A stretch of 55,181 bases of DNA, from NCBI GenBank assembly GCA_903893625.1, contig CAITND010000003.1, positions 1 to 55,181 of the forward strand, given 5' to 3'. This document shows, in pieces, positions 34,869 to 46,500 of the stretch. This stretch comes from an uncultured Oscillatoriales cyanobacterium. Its GTDB lineage: Bacteria > Cyanobacteriota > Cyanobacteriia > Cyanobacteriales > Microcoleaceae. The translations under genes and the position numbers were made by a program. The first letter of the stretch is position 1. Each line of letters starts with the position of its first letter. Under the pieces are notes generated by a model. The model was given only the letters and a program-made list of their open reading frames with translations. It searched no databases and was not told the origin of the DNA.

Positions 34869-36269
34869 ATGATCAACGAAAAATTCCGTCGTCAACTTCG
34901 CCAAGAAGCCAAACTCTGGCAGGAAGAACAGATTATTGATGATTCTGTTTATCAACAGTTAGCAATACGCTATCAATTTGATCATCTCGAAACCGCCGCC
35001 AGTAGTCGGTTTGTGATGATTTTAATCGGTTTAGGAAGCATTCTATTAGGTTTAGGTGTTATTACCTTTGTTGCAGCTAATTGGCAGGACTGGTCAAAAG
35101 AATTAAAAGTTATCCTACTTCTGAGTTTATTTATAGGAGTCAATACAACTGGCTTTTATTTATGGAAACAACCATCAGACACCTTAGAAATGGGAAGAAA
35201 ACAACGCTTAGGTCAAGGATTATTAATTTTAGGGGCATTAATTTTAGGGGCAAATATTGCCTTAATGGGACAAATTTTTCATCAAAGTGGTTCTGCTTAT
35301 GAACTATTTTTAGTATGGGGAATAGGAGTATTAGTAATGTCCTATAGTCTGCAATTGACTTCTTTAGGATTTTTAGGACTACTTTTGTATGGAATAGGAT
35401 ATTGGACAGGAACATCTAATTTATTCTCACTCCAAGAATTTTCTATCCTGCATTTAATCCTAGAACATACGCCGTTAATTGCCGGATTTATATTCATTCC
35501 CCTCGCCTATCGGTGTCAGTCCCGTGTTCTATTTATTATGACATTATTGATACTGATTCCAGGGTTACAGATTAGTATTTCACCTCTGGTTAATTCTAAT
35601 TTATCCGAAGGATTGATTTTTGCAATCTTCTCAATCTTTACTCCCGCTTTACTGTGGAGTTATGATGATAGTTTATGGCCGACTATTGACAGTAGACTCT
35701 TTCAACCTGCATCCCGAACCCTATCCATTATTCTGTTAGCAATTTTATTTTTTGCTTTCTCTTTTAATGGAATGTGGAATAATCCTTATTCAGAAAATTC
35801 CAGTTTAATACCTATTAGCAACTTTGTTTTAATTGATTTTGTCATCTTTTTGGGAATTCTCTTTTTACAATGGTTTCAACTGGTTAAACCCAGTGCTATT
35901 CATCCCAACAAATGGGGATTTGATTCTGTAACCAGTGTAATTGCAGGATTTTTGGGATTAACTGGATTAATCTGTTTCTGGCATTTGCAAATTCATCCCA
36001 TTCCTGAAATCGCAACATTTTTGTTTAATGTACAGATGTTTCTATTAGCAGCAGGATTAATTAGAATAGGACTCGCGCAAACTCAACGCTTTGCCTTTTG
36101 GGGAGGAATGATTTTATTAGTCTCCCAAATTATGAGTCGAACTTTTGAATACAATACCGAACTAATTCTCAAAGCATTTGTGTTTACCTTATGTGGCATC
36201 GGGGTGATTATAGCTGGGTTATGGTTTGAACGCCATTTATTAGCCGTTGCTAAAACACAAAATCGTTAA
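34869..36269 (+). CDS. DUF2157 membrane protein
   Basis: 466 residues. An N-terminal cytoplasmic segment with conserved EAKLWQEEQIIDDSVYQQLA is followed by 10-12 membrane helices (for example MILIGLGSILLGLGVITFVAANW, LLILGALILGANIALMGQIFH). The start MINEKFRRQLRQEA and VITFVAANWQ are the DUF2157 signature. It precedes a GDYXXLXY protein by 27 bases; such pairs are common and suggest a joint envelope function that is not yet known. Start ATG 34869. Confidence 0.85.
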   Translation: MINEKFRRQLRQEAKLWQEEQIIDDSVYQQLAIRYQFDHLETAASSRFVMILIGLGSILLGLGVITFVAANWQDWSKELKVILLLSLFIGVNTTGFYLWKQPSDTLEMGRKQRLGQGLLILGALILGANIALMGQIFHQSGSAYELFLVWGIGVLVMSYSLQLTSLGFLGLLLYGIGYWTGTSNLFSLQEFSILHLILEHTPLIAGFIFIPLAYRCQSRVLFIMTLLILIPGLQISISPLVNSNLSEGLIFAIFSIFTPALLWSYDDSLWPTIDSRLFQPASRTLSIILLAILFFAFSFNGMWNNPYSENSSLIPISNFVLIDFVIFLGILFLQWFQLVKPSAIHPNKWGFDSVTSVIAGFLGLTGLICFWHLQIHPIPEIATFLFNVQMFLLAAGLIRIGLAQTQRFAFWGGMILLVSQIMSRTFEYNTELILKAFVFTLCGIGVIIAGLWFERHLLAVAKTQNR

Positions 36270-36296
36270 ATTATCTATATTTTAGGAGTCAAAATC

Positions 36297-36947
36297 ATGA
36301 ATTCTTCTAACTCTAATGATACTCAATCTTCTGTTATTTCAACTCAGTCTCCTGTCGTTAAAAAACAGATTCCAGCTTGGAAATTTTGGACACCGTTATT
36401 ATTTCAGTTAATCCTAATTTTAGCCGTTCCTTCCCAAGCATTTTATACTCAGATTACAGGAAAAACAGTGGTGTTGCAAACCGCACCCGTTGACCCCTAT
36501 GACTTTTTTCGAGGATATTATCAAACCCTGAGTTATGATATTTCCAATACTAATACTCTGAAAGTGCTTCCTGGTTGGTCTGAAATTGCCAAAGGTGAGG
36601 AATATTTACCCACTGGAACCCTAATTTATGTCACCTTAGAACAACCCAAAGATTCATCTAAATCTCAACATCCCTCAGCTTGGAAACCGATAAAAGTCAG
36701 TGCTGAATATCCCCAGAATTTATCCAATAATCAAATTGCTTTACAGGGAAAATCAACGGGGTGGAATATTGAATATGGTTTAGAACGGTATTATATGCCG
36801 GAAAACCAACGGGAACAAATTAATAGTACAATTACAGAAGCTCAAATGAAAGATCAACAATCTTTTGTTGTGGAAGTGAAAGTTAATGCTCAAGGAAAAG
36901 CAATTCCGGTTAGTTTGTGGGTGCGCGGTCACAATTACAAATTTTAA
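36297..36947 (+). CDS. GDYXXLXY domain protein
   Basis: 216 residues. One membrane helix near the N terminus (FWTPLLFQLILILAVP, about 31-46), then a periplasmic domain with the signature DFFRGYYQTLSYDI, here with Arg-Gly-Tyr-Tyr in place of Gly-Asp-Tyr. Second half is beta-rich. Starts 27 bases after the DUF2157 stop, with TTTAGGAGTC as ribosome site, so an operon. Function unknown; it presumably works with the DUF2157 protein in the cytoplasmic membrane. Confidence 0.82.
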   Translation: MNSSNSNDTQSSVISTQSPVVKKQIPAWKFWTPLLFQLILILAVPSQAFYTQITGKTVVLQTAPVDPYDFFRGYYQTLSYDISNTNTLKVLPGWSEIAKGEEYLPTGTLIYVTLEQPKDSSKSQHPSAWKPIKVSAEYPQNLSNNQIALQGKSTGWNIEYGLERYYMPENQREQINSTITEAQMKDQQSFVVEVKVNAQGKAIPVSLWVRGHNYKF

Positions 36948-36996
36948 TTCCCGTGAAACCTAGAAATCGGGTTTCTCACAGTTATTTAGGGTAAGC

Positions 36997-37032
36997 TGTT
37001 CCCTGTTCCCTGTTCCCTGTTCCCTGTTCCCT
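36997..37032. repeat. CCCTGTT heptamer tract
   Basis: About five CCCTGTT units between converging genes (the GDYXXLXY gene and tgt). Confidence 0.85.
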
Positions 37033-37057
37033 TGCCATCTGTAGCAAAGAGGAAGTT

Positions 37058-38284
<1,227 letters not shown>

Positions 38285-38355
38285 CTATTCTAAACCTCTA
38301 ATGGATCAACCGAATTAAAATTTTCGGTTTGAGGAGATTCTCATCTCTTGATAGC

Positions 38356-38808
38356 TTAGAACGGGCAGTCATCATCATCAATTTGACTATCCCAATTAGA
38401 AGACAAAACTTGATCCATAACCGCATCTAAAGCCGCAGCATTAAAATTGCGATTAAATTGTTCTTGTAAGGGATTTGTTAAAGGAATTAATCTTAACAAA
38501 CGCCCCCCTTCTTGAACCAGATCAAAATAAGTTTCCTGTTCAGGAGACTGTTTGAGTTCTAAGTAATCAAAACTATAAACATTCAAATACAACGAATGAT
38601 TAGCAACTAAAGTTGCTTGTTGGGGATTCGCAAAAACTTCTAGGATGTATCCTTCTGCTTCTGTGCATATTTGTCCGTCCTGAATCTGTAAATAACGGAC
38701 ACGACCCAAATCAACAAGCAGTTTTTGCATATCCCGCTTGTTAACAACGATACCCGTATCGATAATGCAAGGAGCAGACACCCTGTAATCTATTTGGTCG
38801 TAACTCAT
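38356..38808 (-). CDS. Conserved cyanobacterial hypothetical protein
   Basis: 150 residues from ATG 38808. No signal peptide or membrane segment. Seen are APCIIDTGIVVNKRDMQ, LGRVRYLQIQDGQICTE, SLYLNVYSFDYLEL, and an acidic C terminus ending QIDDDDCPF. The protein appears compact and beta-rich in its first two thirds. I do not recognise a family with known role. It is upstream of tgt on the same strand (about 135 bases) and could be transcribed with it. Confidence 0.7.
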   Translation of the reverse strand: MSYDQIDYRVSAPCIIDTGIVVNKRDMQKLLVDLGRVRYLQIQDGQICTEAEGYILEVFANPQQATLVANHSLYLNVYSFDYLELKQSPEQETYFDLVQEGGRLLRLIPLTNPLQEQFNRNFNAAALDAVMDQVLSSNWDSQIDDDDCPF

Positions 38809-38899
38809 GGAGAAAAAGCCTCAGATGTAATCTGTGAATTACAGAATGGCAATGATTCTGTTGAATGAAATCCGTAGTGATAAAATTTTCCCATCCCCA

Positions 38900-39300
38900 G
38901 GTGTAGAGGAATTATGAACAAAGGTGTCTGGCTGTACAGGTAGCTAACTCCAATACGCTTTCCAAACTGGGAACCTTGGATATCTTATTCCTCTGCGTCA
39001 ATCTAATGGTTTTAATCCAAAAATTGTTGAGGGAATACCTAGACTGAAGCCGGAATTTTCTTCAAATTCCTCTACAAGACTTCGGCTATTCCTGGGGATG
39101 ATTAAAACCCTACTTTTCACTGAATGGTAGATGTGGTTATTGTAGCAAAACTACAACTGTCCAAGCGGACAGGCTGAGTTTATAAGTCACCTATTCCTTC
39201 TCTACATCCGAAATTATCGGAAGGAATTAAAAAGGATGGATTCGTTTTCGACTCGATATGTGATTTAACAACCCTGGAGTTGGTAAACTCCGATGATATG
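38900..39300 (+). ncRNA. Candidate structured RNA or leader with 9-codon ORF
   Basis: This gap (38809-39394) has no protein gene. ATG 38914 opens a 9-codon frame (MNKGVWLYR, stop 38941-38943) behind AGAGGAATT. Downstream are nested perfect stems: GGTTTTAATC (39008-39017) with GATTAAAACC (39100-39109), AGCCG (39048-39052) with CGGCT (39083-39087), GGAATTT (39052-39058) with AAATTCC (39064-39070), sharing one base. Then TGTAG/CTACA (39141-39155), CTGTCC/GGACAG (39157-39172) and GGAGTT/AACTCC (39276-39291). No cobalamin-riboswitch core was found despite cobS downstream. Confidence 0.4.
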
Positions 39301-39394
39301 CTTTGGCTTGAGTCAGGCAAAACATGAGTTGTTATTTCAATTCTGGCATAACCTAGAAAATATTTATAGATCTATGCAAATTTAATTTTTTGTC

Positions 39395-40192
39395 ATGTCA
39401 GATCATCAGATGATGCGATCAATCTCTCAATTTTTCCAGCAACAGGGTGCAGCGTTAGCGGCGGCGATCGCATTTTATACCTGTTTTCCTATCCCCCTAT
39501 CTTGGACGTTGGAGTTCCGAGGAATTGCCCGTTTTGCACCGCTAATTGGGGTGTTGATCGGCGGAATTTTAGGATTAATCGATGGCGGATTATCTCTATT
39601 AGGTTGTCCGGTGTTAACCCGTTCAGTATTAGTGATTGTTACAGGAATTGGAATCACCGGAGGATTACATTTAGATGGCGCAATGGATACAGCCGATGGT
39701 TTAGCCGTAACCGATCCGCATCGACGCCTAGAAGTCATGGCTGATAGTGTGACGGGAGCTTTTGGGGTGATGGCTGCGATCGCTATTATCTTGTTAAAAG
39801 TCGCTGCTTTACGGGATTTGAGCGCGGATCGAGGCTTAATTTTAATGGCCGTTGCGGGATGGGGACGTTGGGGACAATTAGTGGCGATCGCCCGCTATCC
39901 CTATTTGAAAGCGACCGGAAAAGGAGCGTTTCACAAAGATACCCCCTATTCGTCCTGGGATTTAATTCCCGGTGCACTATTGCTAATTATTTTCAGTGGG
40001 ATATTAATGATTTTACATCCCCAGCGTTGGTTAGTGGCCGTGGGTCTGGCATTAGGCGGCAGTTCAATCGCTATTTTAATCGGTGCTTGGTTCAACGCTC
40101 GTCTGGGAGGACACACCGGAGATACTTACGGCGCCGTTGTTGAATGGACAGAAGCGTTTCTTTTGGTGTTAGTTGTGGCATTACAAGGGTAG
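39395..40192 (+). CDS. cobS: Adenosylcobinamide-GDP ribazoletransferase
   Basis: 265 residues with five to six membrane helices. CobS features: FYTCFPIPL near the start, [30 protein letters not shown] (near 92, the conserved acidic motif) and [15 protein letters not shown], then [10 protein letters not shown] near the C terminus. The enzyme makes the last major step of cobalamin assembly in the membrane. Its stop is 3 bases before the right end of a TnpB element, so it has no native downstream terminator. The 586-base upstream gap is unexplained. Confidence 0.95.
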   Translation: MSDHQMMRSISQFFQQQGAALAAAIAFYTCFPIPLSWTLEFRGIARFAPLIGVLIGGILGLIDGGLSLLGCPVLTRSVLVIVTGIGITGGLHLDGAMDTADGLAVTDPHRRLEVMADSVTGAFGVMAAIAIILLKVAALRDLSADRGLILMAVAGWGRWGQLVAIARYPYLKATGKGAFHKDTPYSSWDLIPGALLLIIFSGILMILHPQRWLVAVGLALGGSSIAILIGAWFNARLGGHTGDTYGAVVEWTEAFLLVLVVALQG

Positions 40193-40195
40193 TTA

Positions 40196-41666
40196 TTGAC
40201 ACTCCCCCGTCACAGCGTAAGCTTGACGGGGGATTCTTGTTTCACAGAAGAATGCTTTTTAGTGCAAGCACCAACGAGTCTTACATCCTCTCCACAAGCT
40301 TGAATTTCTGCGTGTCCCGCAGTATTTGTTGACAGTATTCTGATCCCTTCTTCCCTAATGTTTTTGGCTGCGTTTTCATCTCTATCATGATGGGTTTGAC
40401 AATTTGGACAAACCCATTCACGAATACTTAAATTCAATGAATCATTTTTGAATTGGCAGCAATTACAAAGCTTTGTGCTAGGGAAAAATCTATCAACTTC
40501 AATTAACTTTCCTCCCTCTGTTTCCAGTTTGTAGCCCAGGAAGTTAATTAGCATCCCAAAACCAGCATCTAATACAGATTTTGCTAACTTGGTACGAGCT
40601 AATCCTTTGACACAAAGGTTTTCCACTACAATGACTTGGTTCTCGTCAACTAACTTTCGAGAGAGTTTGTGAAGAAAGTCTTGTCTAGTATTCGCTATCT
40701 TTTCATGAACTTTAGCAACTCTTTTAACTTGCTTTTTGCGATTGTTAGACCCCTTAGTCTTCCGAGACAACGCCTGTTGCCTTCTTTTTAGTCGTTTGGC
40801 GTATTTTCTGGTAGGTTTAATCGGGTCAACCTTGGTGCAGGTTTCACCGTCAAACACTGTCACCAAACTTGTTAACCCTAAGTCAATTCCTGAGATTTTC
40901 CCGGTTTTATTAAGGGTTAAATCGTCAGTTTCAAACAAAATAGCAGCAAAATATTTATCTGTGCTTGTCTTAGACACGGTAACAGATTTTATTTTGCTGC
41001 TAATTATTTTTGGAATTCTGGCTTTAACAACCCCTAACTTAGGAAGTTTTACGCCGTTCCCTTGAATTGAACAACTTTCAGGATAACGAATTGATTGTTT
41101 TTTGTGCTGGTTTTTGAATTTAGGGAATCTGGCTCTTTTTTGAAAAAAGTTTTTAAACGCTGATTCTAAATTCTTTAATGATTGTTGTAATGTGGCAGCA
41201 GTAGCTTCTTGTAGAAACAGATAATCCGGTTGTTTTTTGAGTTGGGTTAGATATGCAGCCATCTCGTTATAATTCAACCCTTTTCCTGTTTCATTGTACT
41301 GTACATTAGTTTTCTCCAGGTAATAATTCCAAACAAATCTGCAACAGCCAAAGTTTTTTGCTAAAGCTGTTTGTTGCTCCTTGTTTGGGTACAACCTTAC
41401 CTTGAGAACATCTAACATCGCTACCATGCTTTGAATAAATCTAGTTTCAAGATAACATTTAATTTCGTTTATTGCCACCTTGGTTACTATTAATGAAGTC
41501 GTATTCGCTACCGCTCATGTTTTTATTTTGTCGTGATTCACCTCTCCGCCAAGCTAAAGCTGTGGCGGGAGTCCTCTCACGACATTTAAGATAGTTGACC
41601 GTTAACGACCCATCTCCCAACAGTAAACCGTCCTAGAAGGACGGGGCTTTAAACCCATTTTTTTTG
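40196..41666 (-). mobile_element. TnpB-only IS200/IS605-type element (between cobS and gatA)
   Basis: Right end: TTGAC at 40196-40200 and a hairpin CCCCCGTCA (40204-40212) with TGACGGGGG (40224-40232). Left end: palindrome CCGTCCTAGAAGGACGG (41628-41644) and the A/T-run ending at 41666, plus an inner hairpin near 41547-41575 (TCCGCCA / TGGCGGGA). No tnpA is present. The left end matches the remnant upstream of cpcG. Exact edges are inferred by comparison, not from an empty site. Confidence 0.75.
40210..41427 (-). CDS. tnpB: TnpB RNA-guided nuclease (IS1341-type)
   Basis: About 405 residues from ATG 41427 (MVAMLDVLKVRLYP); a frame extension to 41478 is unlikely. RuvC catalytic residues are all present: Asp in GIDLGLTSL, Glu in VVENLCVKGLAR and Asp in HHDRDENAAKNI. 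The zinc ribbon is CNCC...CPNC. The gene appears intact. It lacks a TnpA transposase partner, so it cannot move alone but may still cut with a right-end RNA. The guide would come from flanking DNA at the right end, that is the antisense of the cobS 3' end. Confidence 0.92.
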   Translation of the reverse strand: MVAMLDVLKVRLYPNKEQQTALAKNFGCCRFVWNYYLEKTNVQYNETGKGLNYNEMAAYLTQLKKQPDYLFLQEATAATLQQSLKNLESAFKNFFQKRARFPKFKNQHKKQSIRYPESCSIQGNGVKLPKLGVVKARIPKIISSKIKSVTVSKTSTDKYFAAILFETDDLTLNKTGKISGIDLGLTSLVTVFDGETCTKVDPIKPTRKYAKRLKRRQQALSRKTKGSNNRKKQVKRVAKVHEKIANTRQDFLHKLSRKLVDENQVIVVENLCVKGLARTKLAKSVLDAGFGMLINFLGYKLETEGGKLIEVDRFFPSTKLCNCCQFKNDSLNLSIREWVCPNCQTHHDRDENAAKNIREEGIRILSTNTAGHAEIQACGEDVRLVGACTKKHSSVKQESPVKLTL

Positions 41667-41711
41667 GTAAACTCAGATCTGGGTATTTAAGAACATGAGG
41701 AATCATAGAGT

Positions 41712-43172
41712 ATGGCATCCATCCGTAAGTTGCACCGACAACTGATCAATAAAGAGTGCTCCGCCGTTGAGATCACGCAGGAGGCATTGGATCGGATTGC
41801 ACAACTCGAACCTAAATTAAAGAGTTTTCTCTGTGTGACGGCAGATCGAGCATTAGAACAGGCGCGTCAAGTCGATGCCAAAATTGCCGCAGGGGAAGAA
41901 ATCGGTCTGTTAGCGGGAATTCCGATCGCCATTAAAGATAATATGTGTACCGAGGGAATCCGTACCACCTGCGGTTCCAAAATTTTAGAGAATTTTATTC
42001 CCCCCTACGAATCCACCGTCACCCAGAAACTGGCCGCAGCCGGGGCGGTAATGGTGGGAAAAACCAACATGGATGAATTTGCCATGGGGAGTTCGACGGA
42101 AAACTCAGCCTATCAAGTCACAGCTAATCCTTGGGATTTAGAACGAGTTCCGGGGGGGTCTTCAGGAGGGTCTGCTGCGGCCGTTGCAGCCGGAGAAGCG
42201 GTGGTTTCCTTGGGTTCCGATACGGGGGGTTCCATTCGTCAACCTGCCTCCTTCTGTGGCGTCTTGGGACTTAAACCGACCTATGGCTTAGTCTCCCGTT
42301 ATGGGTTAGTCGCCTATGCGTCCTCATTGGATCAAATTGGGCCCTTTGGACGGTGTGTAGAAGATGTCGCTATTTTATTACAAGCGATCGCTGGTCATGA
42401 CCCGAAGGATGCCACCAGTTTAAACCTTCCTGTTCCCGATTATGTTTCAGCCCTTAAACCTTCCTTAAGAGCAAAAAGCGGGATTAAAATTGGGGTAATT
42501 AAAGAAACCTTTGGGGAAGGATTAGATCCGATTGTTGAACAAACGGTAACGAAAGCGATTAGTGTTTTACAGGAATTAGGAGCAGAAATTCAGATTGTTT
42601 CTTGTCCTCGATTCCGTTATGGTTTACCGACTTATTATGTAATTGCTCCTTCAGAAGCTTCTGCGAATTTAGCTCGTTATGATGGGGTGAAATATGGCTT
42701 TCGTCATCCCGATGCTGAGAATTTAATTGAAATGTATCAGAAAACCAGGGCGCAAGGATTTGGGGCGGAAGTTAAACGCCGGATTATGGTGGGAACCTAT
42801 GTCTTATCGGCGGGATATTATGACGCCTATTATTTGAAAGCGCAAAAGGTGAGAACGCTAATTAAGGAAGATTTTGATCGAGCGTTTAGTCAGGTGGAAG
42901 TGTTAGTTTGTCCGACCGCACCTTCAACGGCTTTTAAAGCAGGTGAAAAAACGGCTGACCCATTAAGTATGTATTTATCGGATTTAATGACAATTCCCGT
43001 GAATTTAGCGGGTTTACCAGGTATTAGTGTTCCCTGTGGGTTTGATGATCAAGGATTACCAATTGGGATGCAATTAATTGGTAAACCGTTAGGGGAATCT
43101 CGGTTATTAGAAGTTGCCCATGCCTATGAAAAAGCAACAGATTGGCATAATTATAAACCCAAAGGAATCTAA
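41712..43172 (+). CDS. gatA: Glu-tRNA(Gln) amidotransferase subunit A
   Basis: 486 residues. Amidase-signature Ser-cisSer-Lys triad is visible: Lys in GIPIAIKDN (near 79), cis-Ser in [11 protein letters not shown] and nucleophile-region [10 protein letters not shown] (near 150). With GatB and GatC it converts Glu-tRNA(Gln) to Gln-tRNA(Gln). The start is ATG 41712, only 46 bases from the end of the TnpB element, so its promoter may have been displaced. A strong terminator follows. gatB and gatC are not in the window. Confidence 0.97.
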   Translation: MASIRKLHRQLINKECSAVEITQEALDRIAQLEPKLKSFLCVTADRALEQARQVDAKIAAGEEIGLLAGIPIAIKDNMCTEGIRTTCGSKILENFIPPYESTVTQKLAAAGAVMVGKTNMDEFAMGSSTENSAYQVTANPWDLERVPGGSSGGSAAAVAAGEAVVSLGSDTGGSIRQPASFCGVLGLKPTYGLVSRYGLVAYASSLDQIGPFGRCVEDVAILLQAIAGHDPKDATSLNLPVPDYVSALKPSLRAKSGIKIGVIKETFGEGLDPIVEQTVTKAISVLQELGAEIQIVSCPRFRYGLPTYYVIAPSEASANLARYDGVKYGFRHPDAENLIEMYQKTRAQGFGAEVKRRIMVGTYVLSAGYYDAYYLKAQKVRTLIKEDFDRAFSQVEVLVCPTAPSTAFKAGEKTADPLSMYLSDLMTIPVNLAGLPGISVPCGFDDQGLPIGMQLIGKPLGESRLLEVAHAYEKATDWHNYKPKGI

Positions 43173-43179
43173 ACTGTAG

Positions 43180-43200
43180 GGTGGGCAAAGCCCACCTTTT
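43180..43200 (+). terminator. Intrinsic terminator of gatA
   Basis: GGTGGGC (43180-43186) and GCCCACC (43190-43196) form a perfect 7-bp stem with AAA loop, followed by TTTT. It begins 8 bases after the gatA stop. Confidence 0.85.
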
Positions 43201-43229
43201 CAACCTTCCTTTAATTATTATATAAAGCA

Positions 43230-43505
43230 ATGTTGTCCTATAAAGTGAATATTTCTATCGAAAAAACGGATTCAGGATATTTAGCCTATTGTCCTGAACT
43301 CTCTGAACAAACCTTTCAAGGAGACTCACTAGATTTCATTTTTTCGGAATTAAAAACTGTTATTCAAGCCGATTATCAACATCAAGTTTCCTCTGAAACT
43401 AAAAGAAAACCCATTTGGGAAATTGCCCAGGATTTAACTCAAGATATAACTGAGGATGAACTTAAACTTCTTCCTAAAGAACATAGCGCGAGGACGGTTT
43501 CGTGA
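43230..43505 (+). CDS. HicB-like antitoxin-type protein, no HicA
   Basis: 91 residues from ATG 43230. The N-terminal half YKVNISIEKTDSGYLAYCPEL is the HicB-type partial RNase H fold, with QGDSLDFIFSELKTVI. The C terminus (AQDLTQDITEDELKLLP) looks like a short helix pair and lacks a typical HicB DNA-binding motif. No HicA toxin is encoded next to it. It ends about 4 bases before the paired AGAAACC repeats. It may be a solitary regulator or a relic. Confidence 0.6.
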   Translation: MLSYKVNISIEKTDSGYLAYCPELSEQTFQGDSLDFIFSELKTVIQADYQHQVSSETKRKPIWEIAQDLTQDITEDELKLLPKEHSARTVS

Positions 43506-43508
43506 GTC

Positions 43509-43575
43509 AGAAACCGGGTTTCTAGCTGTAGCCTTTTGGTTGTCATCTAAATTTTTAGGTAGAAACCCGGTTTCT
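43509..43575. repeat. Paired AGAAACCSGGTTTCT palindromes
   Basis: AGAAACCGGGTTTCT (43509-43523) and AGAAACCCGGTTTCT (43561-43575), between the converging HicB-like and NACHT genes. Confidence 0.75.
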
Positions 43576-43583
43576 TGAGTTGT

Positions 43584-46500
43584 CTAAAATGTTTCCTTAT
43601 AACTAATTTCAGTTAACCAATTTTGCAGAATATTAACTAAATTATTTTGCATCGGAAACCCTCTTAAATCAGGTTCAATCTGCTGATCGGTAATAAAAGC
43701 AATATGAAACTTACCCAACAGTTGACGGCAAACATTAATCAATTCTGGATAGGGTTCGATATTATAGATAATGAAGACTAAAGTTAATATGTTGAGTTGT
43801 CTTTTAAACTTGGGGAATAAACGTTTTAATTTCGGTGTATTTTTAACAGTTGGAATATCATCATCGGGAAAAATAGTGTAATAAATTTGGTTACAGAGTT
43901 CCTGCGCGATCGCACTCTCATCTGTTAAATTTTCTAAACCATATTTACCATCAATTAGAATCGGATAAACTTGATCAGTCGGTTGCAGTTGTTTGAGAAT
44001 TTCAGTTAGATCATTATAGGAGATTTCTAGTTGTTCTTTTGTTGTATCTGATTCATGCCATGCGTGATAAAATTCGGGATAACTCAAATTTTGGCTACAA
44101 TACCATAAAATAGAATAATAAGTATTAAAACGTAAAATATTTTGTTGTGAACTTTGTTGTTCAATTTTTATCTTAAAAATTTTAATAAGTTGCTTTAAAT
44201 CTTGAGATTTAACAATTTCAAACAAACTGAAAATAGCTCTATTAATATTATTTAAATTATCTGAATAATCTATAACATTAAATAAATTTTCCATAAATCG
44301 TAAATCGCCTGTTCCAATTATTCCTGTAGCATAAATAATATACTCATCCCAATTGATTTTGTTATGATTTATTAATGTTAACCAGTATTCTTTTATGTTT
44401 GTATCGTATTTTCTCAAATTCACAAAATAATTAATAGCAAATTGATAAGTCAATATATCACGTTTATTTGCTTCAAGAATAATATTAGTTAATATTGGTA
44501 GCAAATTTGAGTTTATATTACTTGTTTCTATGAAAGTATGTATGGCTTTTTGTATAATTGTCTGATCAGAAGAATTTTTAATTAAATTCGTTAAAATTTC
44601 TATAGCAAATAAATTATTTTCATCAAGACTAATTAAAGCACTCGCAGCTAGTAAATTAGTCAATTCATCTTCTGAATTTTGGAGTAATTCTTCTATTAAA
44701 TTAATAATTTTAGGTTTAAGAGGATGATTGATGTTGATTGCTTTTAAGCTCGACGCAGCTAATGCTTTTATATGGTTTTCAGCAATTTGCAAAAAATCAA
44801 ATAAAAAATGAATTGCAATTAAATTATTATGACCAATTTTAATTAATAATTCTGCTGCTTTACATTGATCTATCTCATCACAAATTGTATTTTGAATAAT
44901 ATTTAGTAAAGTTTCAATAGCTAGAGTTTTATCTAAATTAAATTGGTATAGATTTTGTGATGCTATAATTTTTATATCAGGATCTAAACTAGAATTAATT
45001 AGTTTAGTTAAAGTTTTTTTGAGATGAGTTTGAAGAAAATCATTTTTATCCTTGATTAATAAATGTTGTATTAGTAAATCCAAAGCATTTTTCTTAAAAT
45101 TTGTTATGTTTTTACAAAAAAAATTGGCAATCTTTCTTTTTACATCATCTTCTAACTGAGAATTATTAGCTAAATATTCAATCCCCTTTATGTAAAGTTC
45201 AACATCTTCAGATTTAATTATAGATTCTAAAATAATTTTAACTGCAAATAAGTTGTTTGGTTCAAGAGTTAATAACTCTTGAGCCGTTCTGAGACGTAAA
45301 GCTGGTTTTTTAGTGTTTTTAATGACATGGACTATAGTTTTAGTAGCAACAGGATTGCCGGGATCTATTTTATATAAACTAATTGCTGCACAACAATTTA
45401 TTGATTGATTTTTAATGTTATAAATTATTTTTAATAAAGCATTGATAACTTGCTTATTAGGCTTCTTAATATCACCTAAAAATCTAGCTGCTAGTAAACG
45501 TATTAGCTCTTCATCAGAAGAATTTTCAAGAATATCAACTAATATTTGAGATACTAAAGGATGCTCAATTTGACGAAGAGTCGTGAGAGCAAGATTAGAA
45601 ATTTGCTCAGTATTTTCATGAAAGTAATAATCAAAACTTAAATTAATTACTGTCTTGATAATTTCCTCAGTTTTTTTCAAATCATAAGCAAACTCATTAA
45701 TTGTTAAAGCTCCTAAAAAGTAAGCTTGATATGTGTAAATATCAAGACATCCATCATTAAAATTTATCAATTTATAAATAAGTTGTTTTTTTTGATTTAC
45801 ATCTTTGTCTTCACATCCTAACCATAAGAAAATTACTTCCCTCCAAATAAACTCGAAAATTCGGTAACGCTTCCCCGAAATAGGTCTATCCACATGATCA
45901 CGAGGTAAGAAAAAATCCCAATCTTCAACAGCTAAAGCTGCAAAATATTCCTGAAAGGTGGGATTATAGAAAGCATAAACCACTTCATCTGTTTTTTCTT
46001 CTCGATCAACTAAAGTTAACCAACCCAGAGCAAAAGCTAGTTTAAATAGCTTATCATCCATTTTTGTTGTAATTAAACTTAAAGGTAAACGATACCGATG
46101 ATCACTATCTAATCCTGCGATCGCTAATTTTCCTAATCCTTGATGCAGTTCGTTTTGTAATTGAGGTTGAGTTCCCCAATCTATTCCTGTGATCGCTGGT
46201 TTCCATTCATAGAAATAACGGACAAACTGCTCATAAAGTCCTGCTTTCGTTTCGGGTAACTCAGCATTTTTATCTTTATAAAATATTTGGCACAATAACG
46301 CTAAACGTAGCGGGTTAGTGACTAACTGGCAAATGCGATCGCGTTGAGGTTCTTTAAGCTCTTCTTGTAATTTTTTTCCTTTAGGTTCATCTTTTGCTTG
46401 AACAAACCACTTTTGAATAAACTCATCAATCTGTTCTGGTTTAAAATCCTGGGTTTTATAGGTTTTAAACCCCATCAAAGGATTATTAACATAAATATCC

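Noticed and set aside
36948-37057. psbK expected next to tgt in cyanobacteria
   Set aside because: The 110 bases hold only a repeat fragment and CCCTGTT units; no small hydrophobic peptide is encoded.
38809-39394. Cobalamin riboswitch before cobS
   Set aside because: No GCCACTG-type B12 box or other conserved core of the aptamer could be found.
40210-41427. Cas12-type effector because of RuvC motifs and zinc ribbon
   Set aside because: Size near 400 residues, IS-type ends and absence of repeats or cas genes fit TnpB.
43230-43505. Complete HicAB toxin-antitoxin system
   Set aside because: Only a HicB-like protein is present; neither side encodes a small double-stranded-RNA-binding HicA.
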